DNA of 64,000 nucleotides from Lithospermum erythrorhizon (lineage: Eukaryota; Streptophyta; Magnoliopsida; Boraginales; Boraginaceae), in assembly GCA_019722365.1 (NCBI GenBank), contig JADFUC010002334.1, positions 620,001 to 684,000 of the forward strand, given 5' to 3'. Positions within the stretch are counted from its first letter, which is position 1. Each line of letters starts with the position of its first letter. The notes beneath the pieces were generated by a model. That model worked only from the letters and a program-made list of their open reading frames with translations. It ran no database searches and was not told where the DNA came from. This document shows positions 23,101 to 34,857 of the stretch, one piece after another. Position numbers and translations under genes: made by a program.

Positions 23101-25820
23101 TTCTCTCTTCTTATCTGGAAGAAAGGAAATTTTTCTTACTCCGTATTTTTTTCTCGAAAGGAAATAAAAACATGATCTTGAAGGATAATTGCTTTATAAA
23201 TTACAGCAAAAATCGTGATTGTAAGGATTTAATGGCTTCATAATTTTAAATAAAAAAATTTAAGTGATCTTATAATATTTAGCCAGACCTAAAATATGGT
23301 GTTCATACATTTGTAGTGTTCAAAATGAATAAAACATGTGAGATCTCACAAAATGAACCTCGCTGATTGATTCATTTTATATGTATGGCTTATTTTTTGC
23401 CATAATATATTATAAGTTGAAGCCAATTTTGTCACATTATAGCATAGTTATAGTTAATTGCACTACTCGCATATGATTACACATAGGTTGGTTAATTTCA
23501 TTTACCAGTAATGTTGGTAGTAGCAAATGTGTACTCTATAAGCATGTGTATATAATATTTGTTGGGCCTTTAAAATATGAATTGTTACGTGATGTCTCTG
23601 AATAATTTCAAATTCTTTCGCTTCTAATCCATGCTGTCTTGTGTTCTGTGTGGAAAATTAATAATAGTTATTATTAGTAATTGTTTGTCATATTTTAACA
23701 TAAGATGCTAAAAACACATTTGTCAGATATAGTTTTACAGTGTATGATTTTATAAAAAAATTTCCTGATAATGCTTGAGTGTTATTGGCGAAATCTCGTC
23801 AGAACTGCTAAAACTTTAGAGCTTACGCCGAAGCAAAGGCGATAAATGTAGGAGACAAAGGAAAGCGATATGAAAAAGCGTTCGTAGGCTCTATCTTTCA
23901 ATTTCTTTTAAATTAAATTTATACAAAAATTCAATAAGCAGAATAAACTATAGCATACCAAATGAAAAATCTTTATAATTTATTACAAAAGGCCGCAAAA
24001 TTCGAACAAAATATCTGAAATCAATAATTAAATATAATGAAAAACAATATTCGAGATATGGTAGAGGCGGTGAATGAAAAAACTCTCCATTACGAATAGA
24101 TTGTCAGTTGATAGCTAATAGTCAAAATTAATAAGCATTACCAACTTTTTTATTGTTCATTGGTGTGAATTTCCAGGAAGGTCTGATTATATTATCCGAC
24201 TAATCGGTATACTCACAGAAAATTGCAAATACAAAATCGCCAGACTAATGATTAAAACCAAATAAAAAACAAAATCCAACCATTAAAAATCCACTTTTCA
24301 GGTATATCTCGAAAAAATCGAATCAAATTACAGAATAATGTCGTCAGATTACCTAATTGAAAGTTGTGGAAAAGGACCGTGTTGTCTACACAATGAAAAA
24401 AAAATTAGAATTAAATTGTTTTAGAAACAATAAACAATTATCATTATTCAATTGTCAAAATTAACAAACTTGGTAAACTTAATTGACATATATAATTTTG
24501 ATTTCAAATACCATGTTTATAATATTATAATATATTTTGATATATTTTCATACGAAATATTATAGTGGCTTGATTAAAATTGAAAACTAGACTTAGACAT
24601 ATTAAAAAAGCGAACAATTTTTCCGAGTAATACCTGGGAAGTTGATGGAAAGTTTGATTAATTTGAAGAAGAAGATGTTTAGGAAGCTAGAGGGCCCACG
24701 ATATTTTTCTTATTGTGAAGGAGAATACCATTGAGAGAGTTGAATTAATAAAAAAATGTCAAATAAGTCCTTCAATAATTTGAACTATTAGATGGAAAAA
24801 GATGATGTGACAATTAATTTAATAATTAGTATACATTTAGTATCAAATACTAAGAATTATCCTTAATACTATAAGGCTCAACTGAGATATCAAGTGCTTC
24901 TTCATAGTATGCAGATTAGCAGTCCAGGACACCATAAGTTGAGATTATAGAATTCCACCAAGATAAGTTCACGTTAATCATTAAATTGAAGACATTCCTA
25001 CTTCCTAGCATGCTTAAGATCATTATTTCGGATTACATAATTATGAATTTGCCATCCAAGTTTTGAGGTTGTTCTTTTTGTTTAGATCTTGCTCCAATTT
25101 TATATGAGCAGAGATTCGTGTAATTAAAACGTGCTCACGAGTTTAGTAAAGCAATCAGTATTAAAATGAATCATTCTTGTAGAGATGGGCTTGATAAATT
25201 ATCATTTTAATAGAATACGAATGCGTTATATATGTTAAATATTACGGAGTACATAGTCCCTTATGAATGTCATTGATAATTTGGTATGACTCAACTCATA
25301 CGTAATTTCAAAATCAAATATGAACCTATAATTTAATGTAATATGAACATGATTATTTTGAAATTATATTAGTTTTGAGGATCGAAAAAATCGATTTAAT
25401 TTTACAATTAAGTCAAAATGAGAGTAGTAGTATATGATTTGGGAATTAGTTGGTACGACCTTGCCGAAATAGGGTTGGGTTTGGGTGTGAAATGATTATT
25501 CACCTCCCCTTTTGCAAGTGTAGTAGTTAGGAAGTTTCAAATTAAGAATGAGAATTGTCGTTCAGCTAAGAATTATTTACAAATTAGTAGTTAGGAAGTT
25601 TAAATTAAGAATGAGGTATCGTTCGCTTTAAAATTACTATTCTAGTGGTGTATGTATAGTGTTGCGGGAATTAGGATGAAGGTGGCAAACCAAAATGGTC
25701 TTCTCCACCCCCTTCCTTATTACACAAATCAAACATAAGTACTTCTAATTAATCCCACTTTGTTCTTGATCCAAACCTGTAATAACACACCAAATTTCAC
25801 TTTCTTTTCTCACAATTTTA
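23100..25820. other. AT-rich intergenic region upstream of EI24
   Basis: No gene recognised. At 25,521-25,650 a segment of about 65 bp beginning TAGTAGTTAGGAAGTTT is tandemly duplicated, close enough to the EI24 start to be part of its promoter. The rest is low-complexity AT sequence. Confidence 0.4.
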
Positions 25821-28800
25821 ATGGAAACAATTTCAAAATTAACTGTTTTTCTGAAAATCAAACTGAAACAAGCTTCATTATTATGGTTTCATGGCTTCAA
25901 AGAAGCTTGTTGTTTGCATCGTGTCATCATATACTGCCTCAGGTACATCTTCTTGTCCCAAATTATTTGTCCAATTTGTCCAAATTTATTAATAAAGCAA
26001 TAAATTTGATAATTTGTTAATTTTCTTGAATTTATTGCAGGTCAAAACAACTAGCTATCCGTACAGGTCAATGCTTTTTATTGAATGGTTTCATATTCTT
26101 GGGCAGGTTATACTTATACCCTTTTTTACATTTACTAAAAAGAATTGATTATATATGTTGGTTGATTTTATGATTGAGTTTATACCCTTTTTTGCATTTA
26201 CTAAAAAGAATTGATTATATATGTTGGTTGATTTTATGATTGAGTTTATACCCTTTTTTGCATTTACTAAAAGAATTGATTATATATGTTGGTTGATTTT
26301 ATGATTGAGTTTTTTAAGGTGTGATAACTAATTGATTGATCAACCCCTTTTGCTTATTGTGATTTATGTTTTCGAAATTATATGTGAATTTGTAATCTGT
26401 AAGCTTGCATATGTAGACTAGAATATTTCGAATCTCGTTATAATGAGCATTTGAATTTAAGCAGTTTACCTCCATAGAAATATTTTGGACAATTACTTTA
26501 ACTGGATGGGTCTTGGAAGGGTTTTAAACATAAAGAATGCACCTTGATGCACAATTTTATGATTGTGTTATTTTATGGTGGAATAACTAATTGATTTAGC
26601 AACCCCTTTTAATTATTAGGATTTATGTTCTCGAAATTATACGTGAGTTTGCAATTAGTAAGCTTACATATTTAGGCTAGAATCTATTGGAATTGCATTA
26701 TACTGGGAATTTGAGTTTCAGCAGTTTACCTGGATAGAATTATTTTAGACAATTACTTTAACTGGCCTCGTCTTAATAGAGTTTTAAACATAAAGAATGC
26801 AGCTTTATGTTATCAAGCAACTAATAAATGTGTTTTCTATTATCAAAACACCATAATTTCAAGTCTTTCTTTATCTTGTGTAAGTGAAGTTTTTGAGCTG
26901 TGAAATAGCGATATGTTATCAAGAATGCAGCTTTATGTTATCAAGCAACTCATAAATTTGTTTTCTATTATCAAAACACCATAATTTAAAGTCTTTCTTT
27001 ATCTTGTGTAAGTGAAGTTTTTGAGCTGTGAAATAGCGATATGTTTAGGAGGGGTTTTCTTAAGTTGAAGCTCTCTGAACTGCAACTAAGATTGTTTGAT
27101 TTGAGTTTATATTGTGATGGATACACCTTGTGCAGTATCTATCTTCTGCAGCTGGTAATAATTCCGGTGCTGGAATGGATATTGCCTGATCAATGCCCAC
27201 ATGATTCGGAAAAGCCGTGCTCATTTGAAGGCTTCTTACGATTTTATGGTTTATTCCGGCATGGACTTATCGGACTCTTCTATGTTAGTATACTGTTGTC
27301 ATTATGTCGAGTTTTGACACTTAATTAGGTTATAATATTTAAAATTTGTTCGGAACAGGTTTTGTGGTTCTATCCGTTGTACGTATTCAGCCTTATTCTA
27401 AGCAGCATCTGGTATGTCTCTTAACATCCATTGCTATGTCCTCAATATTTTGTTTTCAAGTTACAAATTTTAAGTTCTTGCAAGCTATAATTTTATATAG
27501 AGGAAATAAAACTCTTGATTAACCTTTTGAGAGCTTAGATTTGTTTCGTTTCTCCTCTAATTGCATATATTGTTTATTGAAAGCTTAACACGTCATAGAA
27601 TTGTTAGAATAATTTAGACTGCAGAATTCTGACAAGTTAGATTATTATGACCCGAGAAAAAATAGAAAACATGATTCTGACCTCGTTCTGTATAGGATTT
27701 TCTCTCTGCTTGAGCATTTAACATGAAACAATCCAGGTATAATGACATTGCAAAGCATGGTTTCCTAGCTATTGAAAAAAGTAAGGCCACTGGCTCAGAA
27801 CCATCTGGAGAAAAGGTGTCGTCAGCCGCCCCAAATAAAGCTTATACTGATAACTCAAATAGTCTTGAGAGGTATGGCCTCATTAACAATTTTACATACT
27901 TTCTCGTAATAAAAAAAAAGGTGCAGTGTCATACTATATGCAAAATTCATATATTTGACAATCAAAATTTTCTTTTGAGGGCAGAGCAATGATTGGAATT
28001 GCTGAACAGGTCTACTCGGTCCTCTTGCTGACTTTTTTCTTCTTAGAGGTGAAGTTTGTTTGATTTTTTACGATTGCATTTCTTGTGTTCTGCTTAGAGT
28101 GTGCAGATCATTATGCTAATGAGACTCTGTATAGGTTTATGTTACAGGCTTTATCCCCTATGCAGGCAAGGTGTTAAATTTTCTACTTCTCTCCTGGATG
28201 TATGCTTACTATTGTTTTGAGTAAGTATACCAGTTCTCATGGTCTAAAATTTAGACTGCACCCACTTATTGTTTAGGCACATGCTCACCCTGGATTCTCA
28301 AATTTCATAGGTACAAATGGAATCTTACTGGATTGAGTTTGGACAAGAGACTAGATTTTTTCGAATCCAACTGGGCGTTTTTTCTTGGCTTTGGTAACTT
28401 TGTTGAATTAATTAAGTTACTTTCAAGGATAAATTAATCGACTTCCAGCTTCTTAACAAATTAGTTCAAGTGGATTAAGCTTCTCTAATAACCATAGAAC
28501 TTAACATGACTCGTGCGAAGCCATTATTTAACTGATTATATAATTTTATTGTTTTAATTTATATGAGCTGAATTATTTTTATTCTTCCGAGCTTCACTCT
28601 TAGCAAATTAATAATGTCGATGTTTCTCCTATTTCAGTGATTTCATGCAGTATACCTTTTCTGTGTGAAAAATGGGCTTACACTAATAATCTTCTCCATC
28701 TAAGCATATTCTAAACAAGTCCTCAGTAATAATTCATGTATCCATTGCAGGAAATCCTTGTGTACTAGCAATATTCCTCTTCTCTCCCCTGGTTAGCTAT

Positions 28801-29245
28801 GGCGTCATGGCAATTCTTTTTCCTCTGGTACATATGAACTTTTGCTGTTTTCTTCGTGCATACATGATTTTTCTGTATTTGAATTCCTTAACATATTTCC
28901 TATGTTGTAGTTGGAGGCACATAAAAAGTTATCGTAATGCCTTCTTCATAGACTTATTCAATAGAAGTGTCCCTATAAGTTCAAGAAGGCTTATGTTCTC
29001 CACCTTTTCCGTTAAGTGCAATCACTGCAATGGCACTAACTACCTGCCTTTCTAGTTTGTTCTGACTGCAACAGGCTCAGAAGCTGACCAAATAATCATT
29101 CTTCCTAGAAGAAAATGGGAAGGGGCTGGATTAGGAAGACTCCCTATATTTTGTGCAGCCGATTATTTTTCGTAAGCTTTTCTTCATTTGCTCATCTCTT
29201 GGAATTTTTTGTGATCTTGTACATTTTTTCAGGCTCCAAAGATGA
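25821..29245 (+). CDS. EI24: EI24 homolog, multi-pass membrane protein
   Basis: Eleven exons join in frame to 320 residues: 25821-25942, 26041-26106, 27136-27283, 27359-27411, 27737-27871, 27985-28048, 28135-28220, 28311-28393, 28751-28827, 29056-29171 and 29233-29245. Every junction is GT-AG and the summed length is divisible by three. The protein starts METISKLTVFLKIKLKQASL and shows the family signatures GFKEACCLHRVIIYCLR, RTGQCFLLNGFIFLG, WFYPLYVFSLILSSIWYNDI, MIGIAEQVYSVLLLTFFFLE, FIPYAGKVLNFLLLSWMYAY, FESNWAFFLGFGNPCVLAIF and SPLVSYGVMAILFPLFVLTA. Several hydrophobic spans fit an ER multi-pass protein. Animal EI24 is an ER protein linked to apoptosis and autophagy; the plant role is not established. 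The final exon is tiny (SLQR-stop) and is the least certain part. Intron 2 is enlarged by tandem duplications. Confidence 0.9.
26114..26311 (+). repeat. 66-bp tandem repeat, three copies, EI24 intron 2
   Basis: Three near-identical units begin TATACCCTTTTTTRCATTTA at 26,115, 26,181 and 26,247, with an exact 66-bp period. Copy 3 lacks one A in the AAAAA run. The high identity points to recent duplication. Confidence 0.92.
26320..26815 (+). repeat. ~255-bp diverged tandem duplication, EI24 intron 2
   Basis: The segment from TAACTAATTGATT to TTTTAAACATAAAGAATGCA at about 26,325-26,540 recurs at about 26,583-26,802. Shared landmarks are ATTTATGTTYTCGAAATTAT, GCAGTTTACCT and GACAATTACTTTAACTGG. 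Divergence is clearly greater than in the flanking repeats, so this is the older event. Confidence 0.8.
26793..27048 (+). repeat. 128-bp tandem duplication, EI24 intron 2
   Basis: AAGAATGCAGCTTTATGTTA starts one copy at about 26,793 and the next at 26,921. The copies differ at only a few positions and both end in GTGAAATAGCGATATGTT. The duplication stops about 90 bp before the exon 3 acceptor. Confidence 0.9.
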
Positions 29246-32226
29246 TGTGTCTAAAATGAGTCCTTTTTATATAATCATATTTTTTCTTCTTGTTGTTGGT
29301 TGATAAATTGGTTTTTTTTGTGTGTGTGAGTGTTTGGTTTGGGGGCGGGGGAGTTGCATTGCGGCCGCTGTTTTCCTCCTTTTTATTAATATAGACAAGT
29401 CCACATGACTCTTTTCGTAACAATGTGAGTCTAGCACTCTAGCAAAATGGCTGAATTCGGTGTGGCCCTGAAGGTAATGGTTGAACATATGGAACACTTC
29501 TCCACGATGAGTATTGTGATGTAAAAGTAAATTTTAGCATATACAGTATGTCTGCCACCTCCCTTGATACAGTAAGACTGGTTCCGCATATGTTCTGGTG
29601 GATATCCAGACCACGCCTTCATAAATTCGAACTTTTCTGTTAGTAGGATCGTTAGACAATAACTTCTTAAATCTCCTATCAATTCATCTTCATTCGTGCA
29701 ATGTAGGTTGAAGATCCTCTCGATCTTTCCTGTAGAACACCGTCAGCAAGTGCAAGGTAACAAAACAAACTGAGAATTCAAATGGATATGAAGCTCAGCC
29801 ATTGGTATGCCATTTCAAGTATATGGTGAGGCGTTCGGGGAACTCAGAGATACTCCATCCATATTCTGCACTTGGTGCTTTGACTACTCTAGTTAGTTTT
29901 CTGGAGTTCTTTGAAGTTGTTCCACACCAGTAAAAAGGTTCGCAGATGCCATTTAAGATGAAAGAAACAGTCGTTGATTCGAATTTGTATAGAATTTCTG
30001 AATTTGTTGTATACAAAAACTCTATGAAATAGTCAAGTTAGTAACATCTCGGGATCAAACCCGTGCATTGTTTGATTACATTATAACTACCTATCAATCA
30101 AAGTACGATGCACGATAACGAGTCACAGAAAGGAGCTAGAAAATTATTTCCGGACTACTGATTCGCCATATAAAAGGATCCCCGGGAAGAAGATATAGGC
30201 TGAAAATTAACAAGCAGTGTTAGGATTAACCATGGTTTTCAATGATGAAAAGCAACCATATGCATAATATTTTTTGAGTTCTTCCAATTGGATTTGATTA
30301 AAACAACAAAGTAGAAGACTTGAGAGAGAGCTATAAATTATGTGTAACTCAGAGCAACAAACTAAAAAGAGTAGTAAATACTAAAAAATGATGTATACTG
30401 TTTCATCTACAACATGGAAATTGGGGACATATGAAGTTACATTGGAATTGTAAAAATGTACATTGCAAATGTAGAAAATTATTTTTTAATTGTAAAAAAA
30501 TACATTGATTTTTGTAAACAATTAAATATTGTGAAAAAAATAATTTTTTTTTATATACAATCATCTATTTTGATTTTGAAACGGAAATAATAGTAACTTG
30601 TAAGGTCTAGAAGAAGGAAAAAAGATTCTGCAGACACTACTAAAAAACAAGAAAGCCTGGAAAAATGCCTTAATACTATTCAACAAGAAAATAGAATAGT
30701 GCAATAATTAAGTATTTTTGGCCGAAGGCCTGAGTTATTGTGTTTAATTTTTTATGTGGTCCATAATTATTTCTTTTTGTGAAATGAGCCTATATTATTT
30801 TTATTATCACAGGCAGTACTGTCACTTCTCACATGTGTTTTAACTAAAGCGTAAGTAAATAATTATATTATCACTGCAAAATATAAAATGAAATTGATTA
30901 TATTCTGATAAAATATTTATTTTGTTCCTACTACTTATTAAAGTATAGAAATAAAAGTATGAGGTAAAAATAAATCACATACTTTTTCAAATGAATAGCC
31001 CAGATAAGCGCATATTTTTAGTTTAGGCAGAACAGATTAGGGATTAGAGTCTGCTGAAACAATAAAAATAGTATAAGGGCGCATCAGAACAGAAGAAATA
31101 GTTAAGTAGTATAAAAAATAAATGATAGTTTGGTATACCGGCGAAAAAGCCAATAATTAATTAAGAGAAGAAAATTGAACTATAAATGTTAACAGTCTCA
31201 AATTCTTATTTCTCTTTTATTTTACTACGTATTATTTTGTTTATCTACCTCATCATCGCTAAATTAGCAAAAATTGGACGTTTTACTTAAAACAAATTCC
31301 TTAATCTACTCCATATTACGGAGTATTGTTCTGTCATATTTAAGAATTTATTTTTATTTATTGTCCAAAATCATATTCTCTTTTATAAATCTCAAAAAAA
31401 TTAGTAAAAAAGTTATGAGTTATGAAATTATAGATTTAAATCATTGTCATCTATGACGGTGAATTTTAAAAATTAAAAAAGAAAAAATAGACTCCCTTTA
31501 TACGAGTAATAAACACCACCTACATATCTACAATCCTAAAACATTATTCAAATTATTTGTAATTTTTTTCGATCTTAATTAAAAACACGATTTTAATATG
31601 AATCAAAATTAACATAAAATATTCCATAAGAATCTCTTTATCCCTCTCTCTTTCTATATGCAAACATACCCACTAGCTCTAAAATTTTATGCAAAAAAGT
31701 TTTATCATATGCTTTGCTTGTCTTCCAATTTTAGCAAAACATCTCAAAATTACATATAATCAATTGAAACTTTAATCATTTTCCCCCAAAATTACCAATC
31801 ATATGAACCCTAATTATACTTATCTTGATTTGCTAAAAATCCACAAAAATTTGTTAAAATTTCACAAACTTAACCTGTTTTAAGCATACCCTTTTGGATC
31901 TTTCTAGGAAATTTAGAGTGTTTGATCAATAATTGTGTTGATTCATCAAGAATTTTAGCTTTAAAAGTTTAATTAAAACTAAATTTTGAAGCTTTTCTTA
32001 ATAAAATTTGGAGGTTTCTGCATATTCATCTTATTATCCTCAAAGATTGAAGCTTTATTCCTTTTTAATTAAAAAATTATGTTTCTTTTGATGTGATTAG
32101 TTTTTTGCTTATTGAGCTTAAGGGTACATATTAAAGCTCAATTTTGTGAATTAATTTTTTTATAGTTTTTTATTAAGCTGCTGAAAAATAATTAAGTATA
32201 ATAAACTTGAGAAAAAAATAGTAATA
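29246..32226. other. intergenic region between EI24 and SnRK2
   Basis: The first few hundred bases are probably the EI24 3' UTR. Minus-strand frames at 29431-29682 and 29795-30016 look less random than most (for example SAEYGWSISEFPERL), but no family is recognised. At 30,634 the sequence CACTACTAAAAAACAAGAAA resembles a CACTA-type terminus without a visible partner. 31,600-32,226 is the CT- and AT-rich promoter/5' UTR side of the SnRK2 gene. Confidence 0.35.
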
Positions 32227-33316
32227 ATGGAGAAATATGAGCTTGTGAAAGATATAGGTTCTGGGAATTTTGGTGTAGCTAGGCTGATGAGGAATAAGGA
32301 GACTAAGGAACTTGTTGCTATGAAATACATTGAAAGAGGCCACAGGGTATACTAATTAAGCTTATTGTTTATATGTTTTGCTAGATATTAATATTGCATG
32401 TTGCTTTAGCCTTTAGTATATATGATCTACTACAATTAATGCATGATCTATTATAATTAATTAATTTGATCTTATTGGTTTTTGATTAGTAAGAAGCCTA
32501 TGGTTTTTGTAGATTTATTGTGTTTACTAGTTTTGCTAGTTATTCCTATTGCATCAGCGGTAGCTGAACAAGGAATTTTATATAGGGGGACGAAAGTACT
32601 TATTTTATACAAATGAAGAAAATATAATAATTTTGGGGCGACTGCTCCCCTAGTTCCTCCACTGATTGCATGTTGCTCTGGCCTTTAGTAGATATGATCT
32701 ATTACAGTTATCATTTTTTCTTATTGGGTTATAGAATGTTTTTGGTTTTTGATAATAAAGAAGCCTATGAATTGTATATGATGCTAGCTTTCGCTTGAAG
32801 TGTTTATTGAGCTCTGGCTGATTGATCAAATCAATGTTTGTGGATTTATTGTATTTACTAGTATTTTTGTTCAATGGATCACAATGATTTAGGGAGTTTG
32901 CTTTCAGTTTTTGTTTTGTGGATTACTACTTATTGCTAAACTAAGTTTCATTATAATGCAGATTGATGAAAACGTGGCTCGAGAGATCATCAATCATCGA
33001 TCGCTTAGGCATCCAAATATTATTAGATTTAAGGAGGTTGGTTTTGCTTTCTTTTTATTACATTCTTGCTGGGTGAAGGTTCTTTCTTTGTGTTTCAGAG
33101 GTATTTATTGTATTGCATTTGAATTGACAGGTGGTTCTGACTCCTACTCATCTTGCTATAGTGATGGAGTATGCTGCAGGAGGAGAGCTCTTTGAGCGAA
33201 TTTGTAATGCTGGTCGTTTTAGCGAGGATGAGGTTTTTTATTCTTTTATTCTTCACATTTGGTCCATGTCGGTATTTCTAAAATATGTGTTGACAGGTTT
33301 TACTTGTCTTGTTATC

Positions 33317-33352
<36 letters not shown>

Positions 33353-33555
33353 AGGAGTTCATTATTGTCACAACATGGTAAAAAGATTTAGCTGAAACTT
33401 TGTGACTTTGTCTTTGTTTTACGTATGATAATATACTTGGAGATGGCATGCATTAACTTGGGTTATCCATTACCGTGATAATTGTAGCATATATGTTTGG
33501 AGTTGTGACTCCATCTTATATTACTGTGATTTCCAGCAAATATGTCATAGAGATC

Positions 33556-33589
<34 letters not shown>

Positions 33590-34857
33590 AGCACCACGCC
33601 TGAAAATTTGTGACTTTGGTTATTCCAAGGTATGAGAATATGTTTCCCCAAGTTATATAGATCTATAGCACAGGAATCCCTAAAGTCTTAAGTGTTCTTT
33701 TATTGTTTAGTCGTCACTGCTGCATTCAAGACCCAAATCAACTGTTGGTACTCCAGCATACATTGCCCCCGAGGTTCTTCAGAGGAGAGAATATGACGGG
33801 AAGGTACACCATAGGCATTTCATTATTTCTCAACTTGGTGCTAGCTTAACGTTTTCCCAGCATCTTGTAATTGAATCAGTGTAGCACTCTAGCCTGCAAT
33901 TTAACCATTCTGACATTTTCTCTGCCTTTGACCTGCTTATCCAGGAGCGCTGCACTTTCCAGGTGCTTTTAACATTGGTTTCTTTTTGTTCAGTTGGCTG
34001 ATGTATGGTCTTGTGGGGTGACTCTCTATGTTATGCTTGTGGGAGCTTACCCTTTTGAGGACCAAGAAGATCCAAAGAACTTCAGGAAAACAATTCAAGT
34101 AGGCTTTTAACGAGTTCTTTTAATTGTTTTTCTTTAGTAGGCGTGTAAACACTTTGTTTTTCTGATGATTAATGGCTTTTGCAGCGAATAATGGCAGTTC
34201 AGTACAAGATTCCTGACTATGTGCATGTCTCTCAAGACTGTAAACACCTTCTTTCTCGCATTTTTGTTGCCAATCCAGGAAGGGTATGTATCCCTAAGTA
34301 ACTATCTTTACTTTCTTATTGGAGCCGTGTGTTCGTGGATCACGAGCTCTAGATATCTTCTGTATGAGATTACTGGTTAATGTAAATCCATTAATTTTTC
34401 ATGTGGCGAGTCCTACATTGATGTCTTCATATCCGCATTTTTAATACGTAGTATATGCGTAAGTGAAAGAGGACAGTAGGTCTTCTGTGGTCTGATAAAT
34501 CTCCTTGCTTTTCAGAGGATCACTATCAAAGACATCAAGCAACACCCCTGGTTCCTGAAGAACTTACCAAGGGAACTGACTGAAGCATCTCAGATCGCCT
34601 ACTACAGAAGGGAAAACCCAGCATTTTCCCTCCAAAGTGCAGAGCAGATCATGAAAATTGTTGACGAGGCAAAGGCGCCTCCACCAGCTTCCCGTTCCAT
34701 AGGCGCCTTTGGCTGGGGAGCTGAAGAGGAGGATGAGAATGAAGAAGATGTAGAAGGCGAGGTTGAAGAAGAAGAAGAAGAAAAAGACGATGATGAAGAC
34801 GAGTACGATAAGCAGGTGAAAGAGGCCCATGCAACTGGAGAAGTTAAACCCTCTTGA
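32227..34857 (+). CDS. SnRK2: SnRK2 protein kinase, subclass 1 (SnRK2.4/2.10-like)
   Basis: Nine exons give 360 residues: 32227-32346, 32962-33036, 33131-33232, 33324-33377, 33537-33629, 33711-33803, 33994-34098, 34185-34283 and 34516-34857. All junctions are GT-AG and phase 0, and exon lengths sum exactly. The start [20 protein letters not shown] is the SnRK2 signature. Also present are VAMKYIERG with the ATP-binding Lys, [15 protein letters not shown] (catalytic loop), CDFGYSKSS with the activation-loop serines, [10 protein letters not shown], and the SnRK2 box after the kinase ([13 protein letters not shown]). The C-terminus is a long acidic run ([20 protein letters not shown]) ending in [18 protein letters not shown]. 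That is the subclass 1 pattern, whose members respond to salt and osmotic stress without ABA activation. Cytosolic/nuclear action is inferred. The gene appears intact. Confidence 0.95.
32393..32880 (+). repeat. tandem duplication in SnRK2 intron 1
   Basis: ATTGCATGTTGCTTTAGCCT at 32,393 recurs as ATTGCATGTTGCTCTGGCCT at 32,665. The downstream order is the same in both: TATGATCTA, TTGGTTTTTGATWATAAAGAAGCCTATG (seen with gaps), then GGATTTATTGTRTTTACTAG. A small hAT-like element lies between the two copies. Confidence 0.8.
32555..32664 (+). mobile_element. 110-bp hAT-like MITE in SnRK2 intron 1
   Basis: The element starts CAGCGGTAGCTGAACAAGG and ends TAGTTCCTCCACTG. The reverse complement of the end, CAGTGGAGGAACTAGGGG, aligns with the start and with the hAT terminal consensus CAGTGGCGGAGC. 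It is flanked on both sides by ATTGCAT (32,548-32,554 and 32,665-32,671), seven bases of the eight expected for a hAT target duplication. It has no coding capacity. Confidence 0.75.

Noticed and set aside
30600..31140. Possible CACTA element starting at 30,634
   Set aside because: Only one weak end (CACTACTAAAAAAC) is visible and no partner or subterminal repeats were found.
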